64,000 bases of DNA from Streptomyces regalis. Lineage in GTDB: Bacteria; Actinomycetota; Actinomycetes; Streptomycetales; Streptomycetaceae. The position numbers were made by a program, and so were the translations under genes. Position 1 is the first letter of the stretch. The number at the start of each line of letters is the position of its first letter. Location: positions 1-64,000 of the forward strand of contig NZ_LLZG01000069.1 of NCBI RefSeq assembly GCF_001509475.1, in the 5' to 3' direction. The notes under the pieces were generated by a model. The model had not been told where the DNA came from. It did not search any database and saw nothing but the letters and a program-made list of their open reading frames with translations. This document shows positions 9,901 through 18,014 of the stretch, piece by piece.

Positions 9901-10511
9901 GAGACCAGCAGCGGGACCTCGGTGCCGGTCGCCTCCATGGCGCGCCGGGCACCCAGGATCGACGACTTCGTCTGCAGGAGGTCCTGGGTGGTCTCCACGA
10001 TCAGGGCGTCCGCGCCGCCGGCGAGCAGTCCCTCGGCGTTCGCCTGGAAGCCGTCGCGCAGGGTGCCGTAGCCGATGTGGCCGAGGGTCGGCAGCTTCGT
10101 ACCGGGTCCGATCGATCCGAGCACCCAACGCTGGCGGCCGTCGCGGGCGCCGAACGCGTCGGCCGTCTCCCGGGCGATGCGGGCACCGGCCTCGGACAGC
10201 TCGTAGACCCGGTCGGCGATGTCGTACTCGGCCATGGCCGAGTGGTTGGCGCCGAAGGTGTTGGTCTCGACGCAGTCCACGCCGGCCGCGAAGTACTCCT
10301 CGTGGACGGAGCGGACGATGTCGGGCCGGGTCAGGTTGAGGATTTCGTTGCAGCCTTCGAGGTTCTCGAAGTCCTCGAGGGTGGGCTCCTGGGCCTGCAA
10401 CATGGTGCCCATCGCTCCGTCGGCGACCACCACACGGGTGGCGAGCGCCTCACGGAGAGCGGACACACGGGTCCGGCTGTCGGCGGAAGGGGTCGGTGGC
10501 AACGAGGCCAT
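6993..10511 (-). CDS. metH: Cobalamin-dependent methionine synthase
   Basis: Transfers the methyl group of 5-methyltetrahydrofolate to homocysteine through methylcobalamin. It is 1172 aa, full length for MetH, with four modules. The homocysteine-binding domain has zinc ligands Cys238 (LNCSTG), Cys304 and Cys305 (GGCCGTTPE). The pterin-binding domain spans about 345-620. The B12 domain has DVHDIGKNL with the cobalt-ligating His748. The C-terminal AdoMet reactivation domain carries RGARFSLGYGACPNLEDR. The ATG at 10511 has GGGAG about 9 bases upstream; the open frame upstream of it looks non-coding. It is divergent from gylR. I looked for a B12 or SAH riboswitch in the 5' region and could not convince myself of one. 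Confidence 0.97.
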   Translation of the reverse strand: MASLPPTPSADSRTRVSALREALATRVVVADGAMGTMLQAQEPTLEDFENLEGCNEILNLTRPDIVRSVHEEYFAAGVDCVETNTFGANHSAMAEYDIADRVYELSEAGARIARETADAFGARDGRQRWVLGSIGPGTKLPTLGHIGYGTLRDGFQANAEGLLAGGADALIVETTQDLLQTKSSILGARRAMEATGTEVPLLVSMAFETTGTMLLGSEIGAALTALEPLGIDMIGLNCSTGPAEMSEHLRYLARHSRTPLLCMPNAGLPILTKDGAHFPLDPKGLADAQETFVRDYGLNLIGGCCGTTPEHLRQLVERVREATPVERRPQPEPGAASLYQTVPFRQDTSYLAIGERTNANGSKKFREAMLAARWDDCVEMAREQIREGAHMLDLCVDYVGRDGVADMEELAGRFATASTLPIVLDSTEVDVIRAGLEKLGGRAVINSVNYEDGDGPESRFAKVTKLAQEHGAALIALTIDEEGQARTPEKKVEIAERLIEDLTTNWGILESDILIDTLTFTICTGQEESRGDGIATIEAIRELKRRHPDVQTTLGLSNISFGLNPAARILLNSVFLDECVKAGLDSAIVHASKILPIARFNEEEVQTALDLIYDRRGEGYDPLQKLMALFEGATAKSLKAGKAEELAALPLEERLGRRIIDGERNGLEADLDAALQDRPALDIVNETLLDGMKVVGELFGSGQMQLPFVLQSAEVMKAAVAYLEPHMEKTDADGKGTIVLATVRGDVHDIGKNLVDIILSNNGYNVVNLGIKQPVSAILEAAEEHRADVIGMSGLLVKSTVIMKENLEELNQRGLSANYPVILGGAALTRAYVEQDLHEIYEGEVRYARDAFEGLRLMDALIGVKRGVPGVKLPDLKQRRVKAAATTAVLDERPEEGHVRSDVATDNPLPEPPFWGTRVIKGIQLKEYASWLDEGALFKGQWGLKETRTGDGPSYQELVETEGRPRLRGLLDRLQTDNLLEAAVVYGYFPCVSKDDDLILLDEHGNERTRFTFPRQRRGRRLCLADFFRPQESGETDVVGLQVVTVGSRIGEETARMFEANAYRDYLELHGLSVQLAEALAEYWHARVRSELGFAGEDPADIEDMFALKYRGARFSLGYGACPNLEDRSKIADLLQPERIGVHLSEEFQLHPEQSTDAIVIHHPEAKYFNAR

Positions 10512-10733
10512 GAAGGGGCTCCCTGGAGTGCGACGGCTGTCGGCTTTGCGCCCTACGCGGAACGGTCCGCAGCAGGCGCACGCCGCAAGGGTAGCCGGGA
10601 CCGCGACGGAATGGTCAGGGCGTCCACGGGGCGGGACGGGGATGACGGCCGGGTCGATTCCCGGATACGGGTGACGCAACAGAACCGTACGGATGCCGAC
10701 GGACCATTAGCGGGAGGTCGGCATCGACTAGTA

Positions 10734-10753
10734 GTGTTCGACATTGCCGAACA
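10734..10753. promoter_or_regulatory. Candidate GylR operator in front of gylR
   Basis: GTGTTCGACATTGCCGAACA is an imperfect palindrome (TGTTCG...CGAACA) 54 bp before the gylR ATG. A 17-bp core recurs with one mismatch, in inverse orientation, before glpF at 11747-11763. Partial copies (ATGCCGA at 10693-10699 and TCGGCAT at 10718-10724) lie just upstream. GylR is known to act at repeats in these two promoter regions; this exact assignment is inference. Confidence 0.65.
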
Positions 10754-10806
10754 GCGGCAGCGACGTCGCATGGTCGACGCTCGAAGGGGACGGAGGCAGT
10801 ACGGCG

Positions 10807-11571
10807 ATGGCACGGAACATCCAGTCGCTCGAGCGGGCGGCCGCGATGCTGCGGCTCCTCGCAGGTGGTGAGCGACGGCTCGGCCTGTCGGACATCGCCT
10901 CGTCACTGGGCCTCGCCAAGGGCACCGCCCACGGGATTCTGCGCACCCTCCAGCAGGAGGGCTTCGTCGAGCAGGACGATGCCTCCGGGCGCTACCAGCT
11001 GGGCGCCGAGCTGCTGCGCCTGGGCACCACCTATCTGGATGTGCACGAGCTGCGGGCGCGCGCCCTGGTGTGGACGGACGACCTGGCCCGCTCCAGCGGG
11101 GAGAGCGTCTACCTGGGCGTTCTGCACCAGCAGGGCGTGCTGATCGTCCACCACGTCTTCCGGCCCGACGACAGCAGGCAAGTGCTGGAGATCGGGGCCA
11201 TGCAGCCGCTGCACTCCACGGCTCTGGGCAAGGTCCTGTCGGCGTACGACCCGGTCGCGCACAGCGAGGCGATCGAGGCCGACCGCAAGGCCTTCACGGA
11301 CCGGACCGTGTGCGAGCTGGACGCCTTCGAGCACATCCTCGACATGACACGCGCGCGTGGGTACGCCGCCGACGTCGAGGAGACCTGGGAGGGCGTCGCC
11401 TCCGTCGCCGCCGCCATCCACGACCGGCGCCGCATGCCCGTCGGATCGGTCGGCATCACGGGCGCCGTGGAGCGGCTGTGCCGGGACGGCGAGCTGCGTC
11501 CCGAGCTGATCGCGGCGGTACGGGACTGTGCCCGCGCGGTGTCGCGGGACCTGGGCGCCGGGCGGTTCTGA
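10807..11571 (+). CDS. gylR: IclR-family glycerol operon regulator GylR
   Basis: A 254-aa transcriptional regulator. The N-terminal winged helix contains LGLSDIASSLGLAKGTAHGI and is followed by the IclR effector-binding domain from about 80 on. From memory, GylR of S. coelicolor is also 254 aa and begins with the same MARNIQSLERAAAMLRLL. The ATG at 10807 has GGAGG 10 bp upstream; an in-frame ATG at 10744 lies inside the candidate operator and is unlikely. GylR represses glpFKD and its own gene in the absence of glycerol-derived inducer; the paired operators here fit that. Confidence 0.95.
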   Translation: MARNIQSLERAAAMLRLLAGGERRLGLSDIASSLGLAKGTAHGILRTLQQEGFVEQDDASGRYQLGAELLRLGTTYLDVHELRARALVWTDDLARSSGESVYLGVLHQQGVLIVHHVFRPDDSRQVLEIGAMQPLHSTALGKVLSAYDPVAHSEAIEADRKAFTDRTVCELDAFEHILDMTRARGYAADVEETWEGVASVAAAIHDRRRMPVGSVGITGAVERLCRDGELRPELIAAVRDCARAVSRDLGAGRF

Positions 11572-11892
11572 GAGCCCGTACGGGGTGAGAGTGGCTGCCG
11601 GGACGTCGTAGGACGTTCCGGCCTTTGTCGCGCTCCGAGTCAGCCGTCTCCATGTCGATAAATCAACACAACCGACAACGATCGCGCATTCGACGACACA
11701 GCTCTTGACGCACACGTAACGCCGGGGCAAGACTCCCGTCCATCGGTCGGCATTGTCGAACACCTACCGGCAATACGCGCTAGAGTGTGGCAACGCCAAG
11801 GGCCGGCATCGCTCTCACCCCCGAGGGCAACGCGAACCACCGGAGGGACCCGGGGTTCGGCTTCCCCTGGACGAAGGACAAAGGAGTCGCGG
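11572..11892 (+). promoter_or_regulatory. glpF promoter region with candidate GylR operator
   Basis: A gene-free 321 bp. It holds TCGGCATTGTCGAACAC at 11747-11763, the inverted counterpart of the operator before gylR. A possible -10 hexamer TAGAGT at 11781-11786 would put the operator over the -35 region. The AT-richer part at 11650-11700 has further TTCGAC- and CGACAAC-like half-sites. The leader is about 100 nt and ends with AAAGGAG at 11880-11886. Confidence 0.6.
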
Positions 11893-12687
11893 GTGTCCAG
11901 CTCCGACATCTTCATCGGCGAGACCATCGGTACCGCCATACTCATCCTGCTCGGCGGCGGCGTCTGCGCCGCTGTCACGCTGAAGGCCTCCAAGGCTCGT
12001 AACGCCGGCTGGCTCGCCATCACCTTCGGGTGGGGCTTCGCAGTACTCACGGCGGTCTACACCTCGGCGCCGCTGTCCGGCGCCCACCTGAACCCGGCCG
12101 TGACCGTCGCACTTGCGATCAAGGACAACGACTGGAGCAACGTTCCGACGTACTTCGCCGGACAGCTGCTCGGCGCCATGATCGGTGCGGCCCTGGTCTG
12201 GGTCGCCTACTACGGCCAGTTCCACGCCCACCTCACCGACAGGGAAATCGTCGGTGGTCCGGGCGCGCAGGCCACCTCGGCCAAGGCCGTCGAGGCCCAG
12301 GAGAAGGGCGCCGGCCCGGTCCTGGGCATCTTCTCCACCGGCCCCGAGATCCGGAACGCGGTGCAGAACCTCCTCACGGAGATCATCGGCACCGTCGTGC
12401 TGGTGCTCGCGGTCCTGACCCAGGGCCTGAACGACAGCGGCAAGGGCCTGGGCACCCTGGGCGCCCTGATCACCGCGCTCGTGGTCGTCTCCATCGGCCT
12501 GTCCCTCGGCGGCCCGACCGGTTACGCGATCAACCCGGCCCGTGACCTCGGTCCGCGTATCGTCCACGCCCTTCTGCCGCTGCCCAACAAGGGCGGTTCC
12601 GACTGGGGCTACGCCTGGATCCCGGTGGTCGGCCCGCTCATCGGCGGCGCCATCGCGGCAGGCATCTACAACGTCGCCTTCGCTTAG
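11893..12687 (+). CDS. glpF: Glycerol uptake facilitator (aquaglyceroporin)
   Basis: A 264-aa MIP-family channel for passive glycerol entry across the cytoplasmic membrane. Both pore motifs are visible (AHLNPAVT, and [11 protein letters not shown] whose Arg and Asp are typical of glycerol facilitators), with about six membrane spans. The GTG at 11893 has AAAGGAG 6 bp upstream; the open frame 5' of it lies in the leader. It is the first gene of the glpF-glpK-glpD operon (gylC in older S. coelicolor naming). Confidence 0.95.
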   Translation: MSSSDIFIGETIGTAILILLGGGVCAAVTLKASKARNAGWLAITFGWGFAVLTAVYTSAPLSGAHLNPAVTVALAIKDNDWSNVPTYFAGQLLGAMIGAALVWVAYYGQFHAHLTDREIVGGPGAQATSAKAVEAQEKGAGPVLGIFSTGPEIRNAVQNLLTEIIGTVVLVLAVLTQGLNDSGKGLGTLGALITALVVVSIGLSLGGPTGYAINPARDLGPRIVHALLPLPNKGGSDWGYAWIPVVGPLIGGAIAAGIYNVAFA

Positions 12688-12694
12688 GAGCACC

Positions 12695-12720
12695 GCTCTT
12701 CACCCGTTCGGGTGAAGAGC
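12695..12720 (+). promoter_or_regulatory. Intercistronic hairpin between glpF and glpK
   Basis: A perfect 11-bp stem (12695-12705 with 12710-12720) closed by a GTTC loop, 7 bp after the glpF stop. It has no T-run and lies inside an operon, so it may act as a partial terminator or mRNA processing/stability element. Confidence 0.55.
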
Positions 12721-12784
12721 ACCGAAACTCTCAGCGCGCGCCGTACGTAAAGCCCCATAACCACGGAACTTCCAGGAGCACACT

Positions 12785-14326
12785 GTGACCGACGCCCACA
12801 CCGCCGGCCCGTTCATCGCCGCCATCGACCAGGGCACTACCTCCAGCCGCTGCATCGTCTTCGACCGCGACGGCCGTATCGTCTCCGTCGACCAGAAGGA
12901 GCACGAGCAGATCTTCCCGAAGCCGGGCTGGGTCGAGCACAACGCCAACGAGATCTGGACCAACGTCCAGGAAGTCGTCGCCGGAGCCATCCAGAAGGCC
13001 GGCATCACCCGTGACGACATCAAGGCCATCGGCATCACCAACCAGCGCGAGACCACCGTGCTGTGGGACAAGAACACCGGTGAGCCCGTCCACAACGCCA
13101 TCGTCTGGCAGGACACCCGCACCGACGCGCTCTGCAAGGAGCTCGGCCGCAATGTCGGCCAGGACCGCTTCCGCCGTGAGACCGGCCTTCCCCTTGCCTC
13201 CTACTTCGCCGGTCCCAAGGCCCGCTGGCTGCTGGACAACGTCGAGGGCCTCAAGGAGCGCGCCGAGGCCGGCGACATCCTCTTCGGCACCATGGACACC
13301 TGGGTCATCTGGAACCTGACCGGCGGTGTCGACGGCGGCAAGCACGTCACGGACGTCACCAACGCGTCCCGCACCATGCTGATGAACCTGCACACCATGG
13401 AGTGGGACGACAAGATCGCCGAGTCGATCGGCGTGCCGCTGCAGATCCTGCCCGAGATCCGCTCCTCCGCGGAGGTCTACGGCGAGGTCACCGGTGGCAA
13501 GCTGGGCGACCTGCTCGGCGGCATCCCGGTCGCCTCCGCGCTCGGTGACCAGCAGGCGGCCCTGTTCGGCCAGACCTGCTTCTCCGAGGGCGAGGTCAAG
13601 TCGACGTACGGCACCGGCACCTTCATGGTGATGAACACCGGTGAAAAGATCATCAACTCGTACGCCGGCCTGCTGACCACGGTCGGCTACAAGATCGGCG
13701 ACCAGCCGACGATCTACGCCCTCGAAGGCTCGATCGCCGTCACCGGCTCCCTGGTGCAGTGGATGCGCGACCAGATGGGCCTGATCTCCACCGCCGCCGA
13801 GATCGAGACGCTCGCGCTCTCGGTCGAGGACAACGGCGGCGCCTACTTCGTGCCGGCCTTCTCCGGCCTGTTCGCCCCGCACTGGCGCTCCGACGCCCGC
13901 GGTGTGATCGCCGGCCTGACCCGGTACGTCACCAAGGCGCACCTCGCGCGTGCCGTTCTGGAGGCCACCGCCTGGCAGACGCGGGAGATCGCCGACGCCA
14001 TGGTCAAGGACTCCGGCGACGAGCTGGTGGCGCTCAAGGTCGACGGTGGCATGACCGCCAACAACCTGCTGATGCAGACGCTCTCCGACGTCCTGGACGC
14101 GCCGGTGGTGCGCCCGATGGTCGCCGAGACCACCTGCCTCGGCGCCGCCTACGCCGCCGGTCTCGCCGTCGGCTTCTGGAACAACACCGACGACCTGCGC
14201 GCCAACTGGCGCCGGGCCGCCGAGTGGACCCCCCGCATGGACGCGGAGACCCGCGACCGTGAGTACAAGAACTGGCTCAAGGCCGTCGAGCGGACCATGG
14301 GCTGGCTCGAGGACGACGAGAGCTGA
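12785..14326 (+). CDS. glpK: Glycerol kinase
   Basis: A 513-aa FGGY-family kinase that phosphorylates glycerol to sn-glycerol 3-phosphate and so traps it in the cell. It has the ATP-binding start [15 protein letters not shown], the active-site region VWQDTRTD, and the second signature [11 protein letters not shown] followed by DGGMTANN near the C-terminus. Length is normal. The GTG at 12785 has AGGAG 6 bp upstream. It is the middle gene of the operon. Confidence 0.97.
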   Translation: MTDAHTAGPFIAAIDQGTTSSRCIVFDRDGRIVSVDQKEHEQIFPKPGWVEHNANEIWTNVQEVVAGAIQKAGITRDDIKAIGITNQRETTVLWDKNTGEPVHNAIVWQDTRTDALCKELGRNVGQDRFRRETGLPLASYFAGPKARWLLDNVEGLKERAEAGDILFGTMDTWVIWNLTGGVDGGKHVTDVTNASRTMLMNLHTMEWDDKIAESIGVPLQILPEIRSSAEVYGEVTGGKLGDLLGGIPVASALGDQQAALFGQTCFSEGEVKSTYGTGTFMVMNTGEKIINSYAGLLTTVGYKIGDQPTIYALEGSIAVTGSLVQWMRDQMGLISTAAEIETLALSVEDNGGAYFVPAFSGLFAPHWRSDARGVIAGLTRYVTKAHLARAVLEATAWQTREIADAMVKDSGDELVALKVDGGMTANNLLMQTLSDVLDAPVVRPMVAETTCLGAAYAAGLAVGFWNNTDDLRANWRRAAEWTPRMDAETRDREYKNWLKAVERTMGWLEDDES

Positions 14327-14379
14327 CGAGAGCCGAGAAAAGCTCTGCCGCGAGCTCTGATGAGGAGTAAGTACCCGAA

Positions 14380-15996
14380 ATGACCAGTCAGTCCACCCTG
14401 CAGTCCGTGCCTGCCCTCGGTACTCGCCCGGCCTCCGGCTCCAACCCGAGCCGCGCCGAGACCCGGGAGCAACTCGCCAAGGCGTCGTACGACCTTCTCG
14501 TGATCGGCGGCGGCATCCTGGGCATCTCCACCGCCTGGCACGCCGCGCAGTCCGGCCTGCGGGTGGCTCTGGTCGACGCCGGTGACTTCGCCGGCGCCAC
14601 CTCCTCCGCCTCCTCCAAGCTGCTCCACGGCGGTCTGCGCTACCTGCAGACCGGCGCGGTGAAGCTGGTGGCGGAGAACCACTTCGAGCGCCGTGCGGTC
14701 TCCCGCCAGGTGGCACCTCACCTGGCGAACCCGCTCACGTTCTACCTCCCCGTGTACAAGGGCGGGCCGCACGGCGCCGCGAAGCTCGGGGCGGGCGTCT
14801 TCGCCTACTCCGCGCTCTCCGCGTTCGGTGACGGAGTGGGTCACCTGCTCTCGCCGGCCAAGGCGGCGCAGGACGTGCCCGAGCTGCGCACCGAGAACCT
14901 CAAGGCCGTGGCCGTGTACGGCGACGACCAGATGAACGACGCGCGCATGGCGCTGATGACGGTCCGCGGGGCCGTCGAGGCGGGTGCCGTGGTGCTGAAC
15001 CACGCCGAGGTCACCGGCCTGCGCTTCACCAAGGGCCGGGTGACGGGCGCGGACCTGAAGGACCGCCTGTCCGGTGACGAGTTCGGCGTGAACGCCCGCC
15101 TCGTACTGAACGCGACCGGCCCGTGGGTCGACCACCTGCGCAAGTTGGAGGACCCGAATGCCGCACCGTCGATCCGTCTGTCGAAGGGCGCGCATCTGGT
15201 CCTGAAGCGGACCTCGCCCTGGAAGGCGGCGCTCGCCACCCCGATCGACAAGTACCGCATCACCTTCGCCCTGCCCTGGGAGGACATGCTCCTGCTGGGC
15301 ACCACGGACGAGGCGTTCGAGGGCGACCCGGCGGACGTCGCGGTCAATGACAAGGACATAGCCCAGATCCTGGACGAGGCCGCGTTCTCCATCCGGGACC
15401 AGCAGCTCGACCGAGACCTCATCACCTACGCCTTCGCGGGCCTGCGGGTGCTGCCCGGTGGCCCCGGTGACACGGCGAAGGCCAAGCGCGAGACCGTCGT
15501 GACCGAGGGCAAGGGCGGCATGCTGTCCGTCGCGGGCGGCAAGTGGACCACCTTCCGGCACATCGGCCGTACGATCATGAAGAAGCTGGAGGCGCTGCCG
15601 GGCGCCCCGCTGGGCGACGACTTCGAGCCGATCGCCTCGCTGCCGAAGAAGCTGCCGCTGCCGGGCATCGCCAACCCGCGCGCGGTCGCCCACCGTCTGC
15701 TGACCGACCGCCCGGCGCCCGGCCCGCGCATGGCGGCCGACACGGCCAAGCACCTGGCCACGCACTACGGTTCGCTGGCCTTCGACATCGCTCGCATCGC
15801 CAACGAGAACCCGGAGCTGGGCGAGCGCGTCCACCCGGACGCCCCGGAGATCTGGGCCCAGGTCGTCTACGCCCGCGACAACGAGTGGGCCGAGACGCAG
15901 GACGACGTGCTGCGCCGCCGTACGACGCTGACGATCCGGGGTCTGGCCACCGACGACGTCCGCGCCAAGGTGCAGGACCTGCTCGACAAGAAGTGA
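14380..15996 (+). CDS. glpD: FAD-dependent glycerol-3-phosphate dehydrogenase
   Basis: A 538-aa flavoprotein oxidising glycerol 3-phosphate to dihydroxyacetone phosphate at the membrane. The FAD dinucleotide-binding motif VIGGGILGISTAWHAA sits at about residues 41-56, followed by the GlpD signature SSKLLHGGLRYLQ and a C-terminal helical domain. It lies 53 bp after glpK with a GAGGAG ribosome-binding site about 13 bp before the ATG. It is the last operon gene; no gylX-like gene follows, and strong hairpins end the transcript. Confidence 0.96.
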   Translation: MTSQSTLQSVPALGTRPASGSNPSRAETREQLAKASYDLLVIGGGILGISTAWHAAQSGLRVALVDAGDFAGATSSASSKLLHGGLRYLQTGAVKLVAENHFERRAVSRQVAPHLANPLTFYLPVYKGGPHGAAKLGAGVFAYSALSAFGDGVGHLLSPAKAAQDVPELRTENLKAVAVYGDDQMNDARMALMTVRGAVEAGAVVLNHAEVTGLRFTKGRVTGADLKDRLSGDEFGVNARLVLNATGPWVDHLRKLEDPNAAPSIRLSKGAHLVLKRTSPWKAALATPIDKYRITFALPWEDMLLLGTTDEAFEGDPADVAVNDKDIAQILDEAAFSIRDQQLDRDLITYAFAGLRVLPGGPGDTAKAKRETVVTEGKGGMLSVAGGKWTTFRHIGRTIMKKLEALPGAPLGDDFEPIASLPKKLPLPGIANPRAVAHRLLTDRPAPGPRMAADTAKHLATHYGSLAFDIARIANENPELGERVHPDAPEIWAQVVYARDNEWAETQDDVLRRRTTLTIRGLATDDVRAKVQDLLDKK

Positions 15997-16089
15997 CCTC
16001 GCACGGCGCCGCGGGAGGTTTTCGCCGGATGAGACTCCCCCGGCGCCGGGTCCGGCCACTCCCCTGACCGGCCGGACCGCACGAGGGCG

Positions 16090-16155
16090 GCCCCTTCCGC
16101 ACCGGGGCCGGCCACCATCGGAAGGGGCGGCTCCATGCCGACGGAGCCGCCCCTT
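16090..16155. terminator. Terminator after glpD with an overlapping alternative stem
   Basis: The main hairpin pairs 16122-16134 with 16143-16155 (13 bp, 8-nt loop). An alternative stem pairs 16090-16099 with 16119-16128 and uses the same left arm, so only one can form at a time. The main stem should terminate the glp operon and possibly the leftward relic. Confidence 0.75.
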
Positions 16156-16199
16156 TCGCACGCCCTGCCGTCCGTACCGGGCACGCACCTGACGTGCGC

Positions 16200-16500
16200 T
16201 CAGGCCGGCGACTTCACGACCGCCTCCACGACCGCCCGTACGGCGACGATTTCCGTGCCGGCGTGACCGAGGGACTCGGTCCACACCCGGCGCGGGAAGC
16301 GGTCGAGGTAGGCGTCGTCGAAGAACGTGTCGAGGCGGGTGGCCCACAGCCGACGGAACTCCGCCTCGAAGGCCTCCCAGGACAGGCGGAGTTGGTCGCC
16401 GTGGTCGGACAGGGTGCCGAGCGTACGCGCCCGCTCCTCCGACACGAGCGAGCGACAGGACGACGTCCTCGGTGATCTTGCACAGTGCCGGGTTGACCGA
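16200..16500 (-). pseudogene. Relic of 5-methylthioribose kinase (mtnK-like)
   Basis: Reading leftward, one frame gives NPALCKITEDVV (codons within about 16441-16500), the motif that precedes the catalytic half of methylthioribose kinases. The next frame gives a kinase-like tail (WEAFEAEFRRLWATR, then VWTESLGHAGTEIV) and stops at 16200. The roughly 200 residues that should separate these pieces, with the phosphotransfer and metal-binding motifs, are missing. The family's end after GHAGTEI is also replaced. This is a deleted, frameshifted remnant, not a working enzyme. The family assignment rests on motif memory. Confidence 0.5.
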
Positions 16501-16540
16501 GGCCGGACCCGGAGATGCTCAAGGGCGTCGGCCGGCCTGC

Positions 16541-16650
16541 CCACGAGAGAGGTGACCCTGCCGGTCATCGCCAACAGCCAGGACATGAAGGTCCTCGGCG
16601 ACCGCCTGGAGGCCGCACGCGACCCCCGCAGCGGTAGCCAGCGGGTAGCA
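16541..16650 (+). pseudogene. Short relic of an MtnB-like class II aldolase/dehydratase
   Basis: On the plus strand a stretch encodes REVTLPVIANSQDMKVLGDR and then LEAARDP. This resembles the segment of methylthioribulose-1-phosphate dehydratase that reads like IPIIENHADI...LA. The following residues lose the expected active-site pattern, and there is no start or zinc-binding half. It abuts the mtnK relic on the opposite strand. Identification from about 30 residues is tentative. Confidence 0.33.
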
Positions 16651-16679
16651 AGGCGGAGCGGCAAGCAGGTGTACGGCGG

Positions 16680-17570
16680 TCAGGACGCCGTCGGGGGCAG
16701 CAGCGCCTCGCCGAGCCGCCGCCAGTGCGGCATCGCGGTGCCGCCCGGTTCGGTGCCGATCACTTGGACAGCGACGTGGTCGGCACCCGCTGTGACGTGG
16801 GTGCGGAGTTTGTCCACCACCGTGTCCACGTCGCCCCAGAACACGAGGTCGTCCACGATGCGGTCGCTGCCGCCGTGCGCGATCTCCTCGTCCGAGTAGC
16901 CGAGGCGGCGGAACTTGGCGATGTTGTAAGGGGTGTTGAGATAGACGTCCAGGTGCGCGCGCGCCGCCGCCCGGGCCTTGTCGGGGTCCGGCTCCAGGAG
17001 CACCGCGTGCTCGACGCCGAGGAACGCGTCGGGGCCGAGGATCTGCCTGGCCTGGGCGGTGTGTTCCGTGTTGACGTGGTAGGTGTGCGCGCCGGCGGAC
17101 CGGTCCCGGGCCAGGGCGATCATCTTGGGACCGTACGCGGCCAGGATGCGGCGTACCGGGGTCTGTGGCGCGGGGTTGGGTGACTCCTTCGCGAGCGCGT
17201 CCAGTTCGTCGACGAACTCGGCCATCGCCGCCAGGGGCTTGACGCCCGGCCGTGCGCCGCCGAACCCCAGGCCGAGCACATGCCGTCCCGGGTAGGCGTC
17301 GGCCAGCAGGACGCTCCCGGCGTGGGTCGCGCCTGCGTCGCGGGACCCGATCCGTGCGATGCCGTTGACCACGTGCAGCCGTTCGGTGCAGGAGAGCAGA
17401 TAGCCGGCCTGCGTGAGCGCTTCACGCCCGCCCACCTCGGGGAACCACACCGCCCGCCATCCCCGATCCTCCAACTCCTGTACGGAGTCGCGAAGTTGTG
17501 TGGCCGACTGGTGCTCGAAGTCGAAGGTGTACACGCCGAACGTGCCGAGGTCCGTGCCGAGATTCTCCAT
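16680..17570 (-). CDS. LLM-class F420-dependent oxidoreductase
   Basis: A 296-aa luciferase-like monooxygenase fold protein of the F420-dependent type. Recognisable are the N-terminal barrel start [11 protein letters not shown], the segment [12 protein letters not shown], and [13 protein letters not shown] (family pattern lGlGvG). The ATG at 17570 has no Shine-Dalgarno; a GATATT hexamer 7-12 bases upstream suggests a leaderless transcript. An inverted repeat overlaps that promoter. The upstream ArsR-type gene on the same strand is the obvious candidate regulator. The pair is intact although it sits between relics on both sides. Its substrate is unknown. Confidence 0.82.
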   Translation of the reverse strand: MENLGTDLGTFGVYTFDFEHQSATQLRDSVQELEDRGWRAVWFPEVGGREALTQAGYLLSCTERLHVVNGIARIGSRDAGATHAGSVLLADAYPGRHVLGLGFGGARPGVKPLAAMAEFVDELDALAKESPNPAPQTPVRRILAAYGPKMIALARDRSAGAHTYHVNTEHTAQARQILGPDAFLGVEHAVLLEPDPDKARAAARAHLDVYLNTPYNIAKFRRLGYSDEEIAHGGSDRIVDDLVFWGDVDTVVDKLRTHVTAGADHVAVQVIGTEPGGTAMPHWRRLGEALLPPTAS

Positions 17571-17578
17571 GCATCGAA

Positions 17579-17598
17579 ATATCGCAGATTCTCGATAT
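17579..17598 (-). promoter_or_regulatory. Inverted repeat before the F420 oxidoreductase, candidate ArsR-type operator
   Basis: ATATCG-N8-CGATAT, AT-rich in a GC-rich surrounding, centred 18 bp before the ATG at 17570 and overlapping the presumed -10. Position and symmetry fit an operator for the adjacent ArsR-family protein. Confidence 0.5.
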
Positions 17599-17637
17599 GA
17601 AATGCAACAGGCGGGCACGCAGGGAAACGCCCAACCG

Positions 17638-17976
17638 CTAGAGGGTCCGCCCGAGTTGGGCGACCAGCTCGGCTATGCGCTCCTCGTCCCGCTTGTAGTG
17701 GGTCCACTTGCCCACCCGCGTCGCCCGCACCAGACCCGCCCGCTGGAGTTCGGCCATGTACGCCGACACCGTCGACTGGGCCAGCCCGGCCTTGGCCTGG
17801 ATGTGGCTCACACAGACCCCCACCTCGGCCGGGTCCGCGATCGCCTCGTACTGGGCGAAGTGCCGCTCCGGCTCGCGCAGCCACCACAGCAGCTGCAGCC
17901 GCACCGGGTTGGCCAGCGCCTTCAAGGCGCCGACCAGGTCGGCATCCGGGGAGGTCGGAGCAGCAGCATCGGACAT
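17638..17976 (-). CDS. ArsR-family winged-helix regulator
   Basis: A 112-aa repressor-type protein. The winged helix runs from [14 protein letters not shown] through [20 protein letters not shown] to [15 protein letters not shown]. There is no obvious metal-binding CVCD cluster; a CVSH at the recognition helix is the closest, so the inducer may not be a metal. The ATG at 17976 lacks a Shine-Dalgarno and sits 8 nt after TATACT, so a leaderless mRNA is likely. It is 67 bp upstream of the F420 oxidoreductase on the same strand. Confidence 0.85.
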   Translation of the reverse strand: MSDAAAPTSPDADLVGALKALANPVRLQLLWWLREPERHFAQYEAIADPAEVGVCVSHIQAKAGLAQSTVSAYMAELQRAGLVRATRVGKWTHYKRDEERIAELVAQLGRTL

Positions 17977-17984
17977 GGATCCGG

Positions 17985-17990
17985 AGTATA
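17985..17990 (-). promoter_or_regulatory. -10 hexamer TATACT, leaderless arsR-type promoter
   Basis: TATACT on the minus strand ends 8 nt before the ATG at 17976, so transcription should begin at or next to the start codon. No matching -35 of the TTGAC type is clear. Confidence 0.5.
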
Positions 17991-18014
17991 GGTCGGTGCC
18001 GAAGTCGGCGGACC

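Noticed and set aside
10512..10733. Possible cobalamin, SAM or SAH riboswitch in the metH leader
   Set aside because: I could not find the conserved cores or a convincing multi-stem fold by eye. A covariance-model search would settle it.
6849..10871. A 1340-codon open frame on the plus strand opposite metH
   Set aside because: MetH on the minus strand has complete domains and catalytic residues. The plus-strand translation is Val/Leu/Gly/Asp-rich filler typical of antisense to GC-rich genes.
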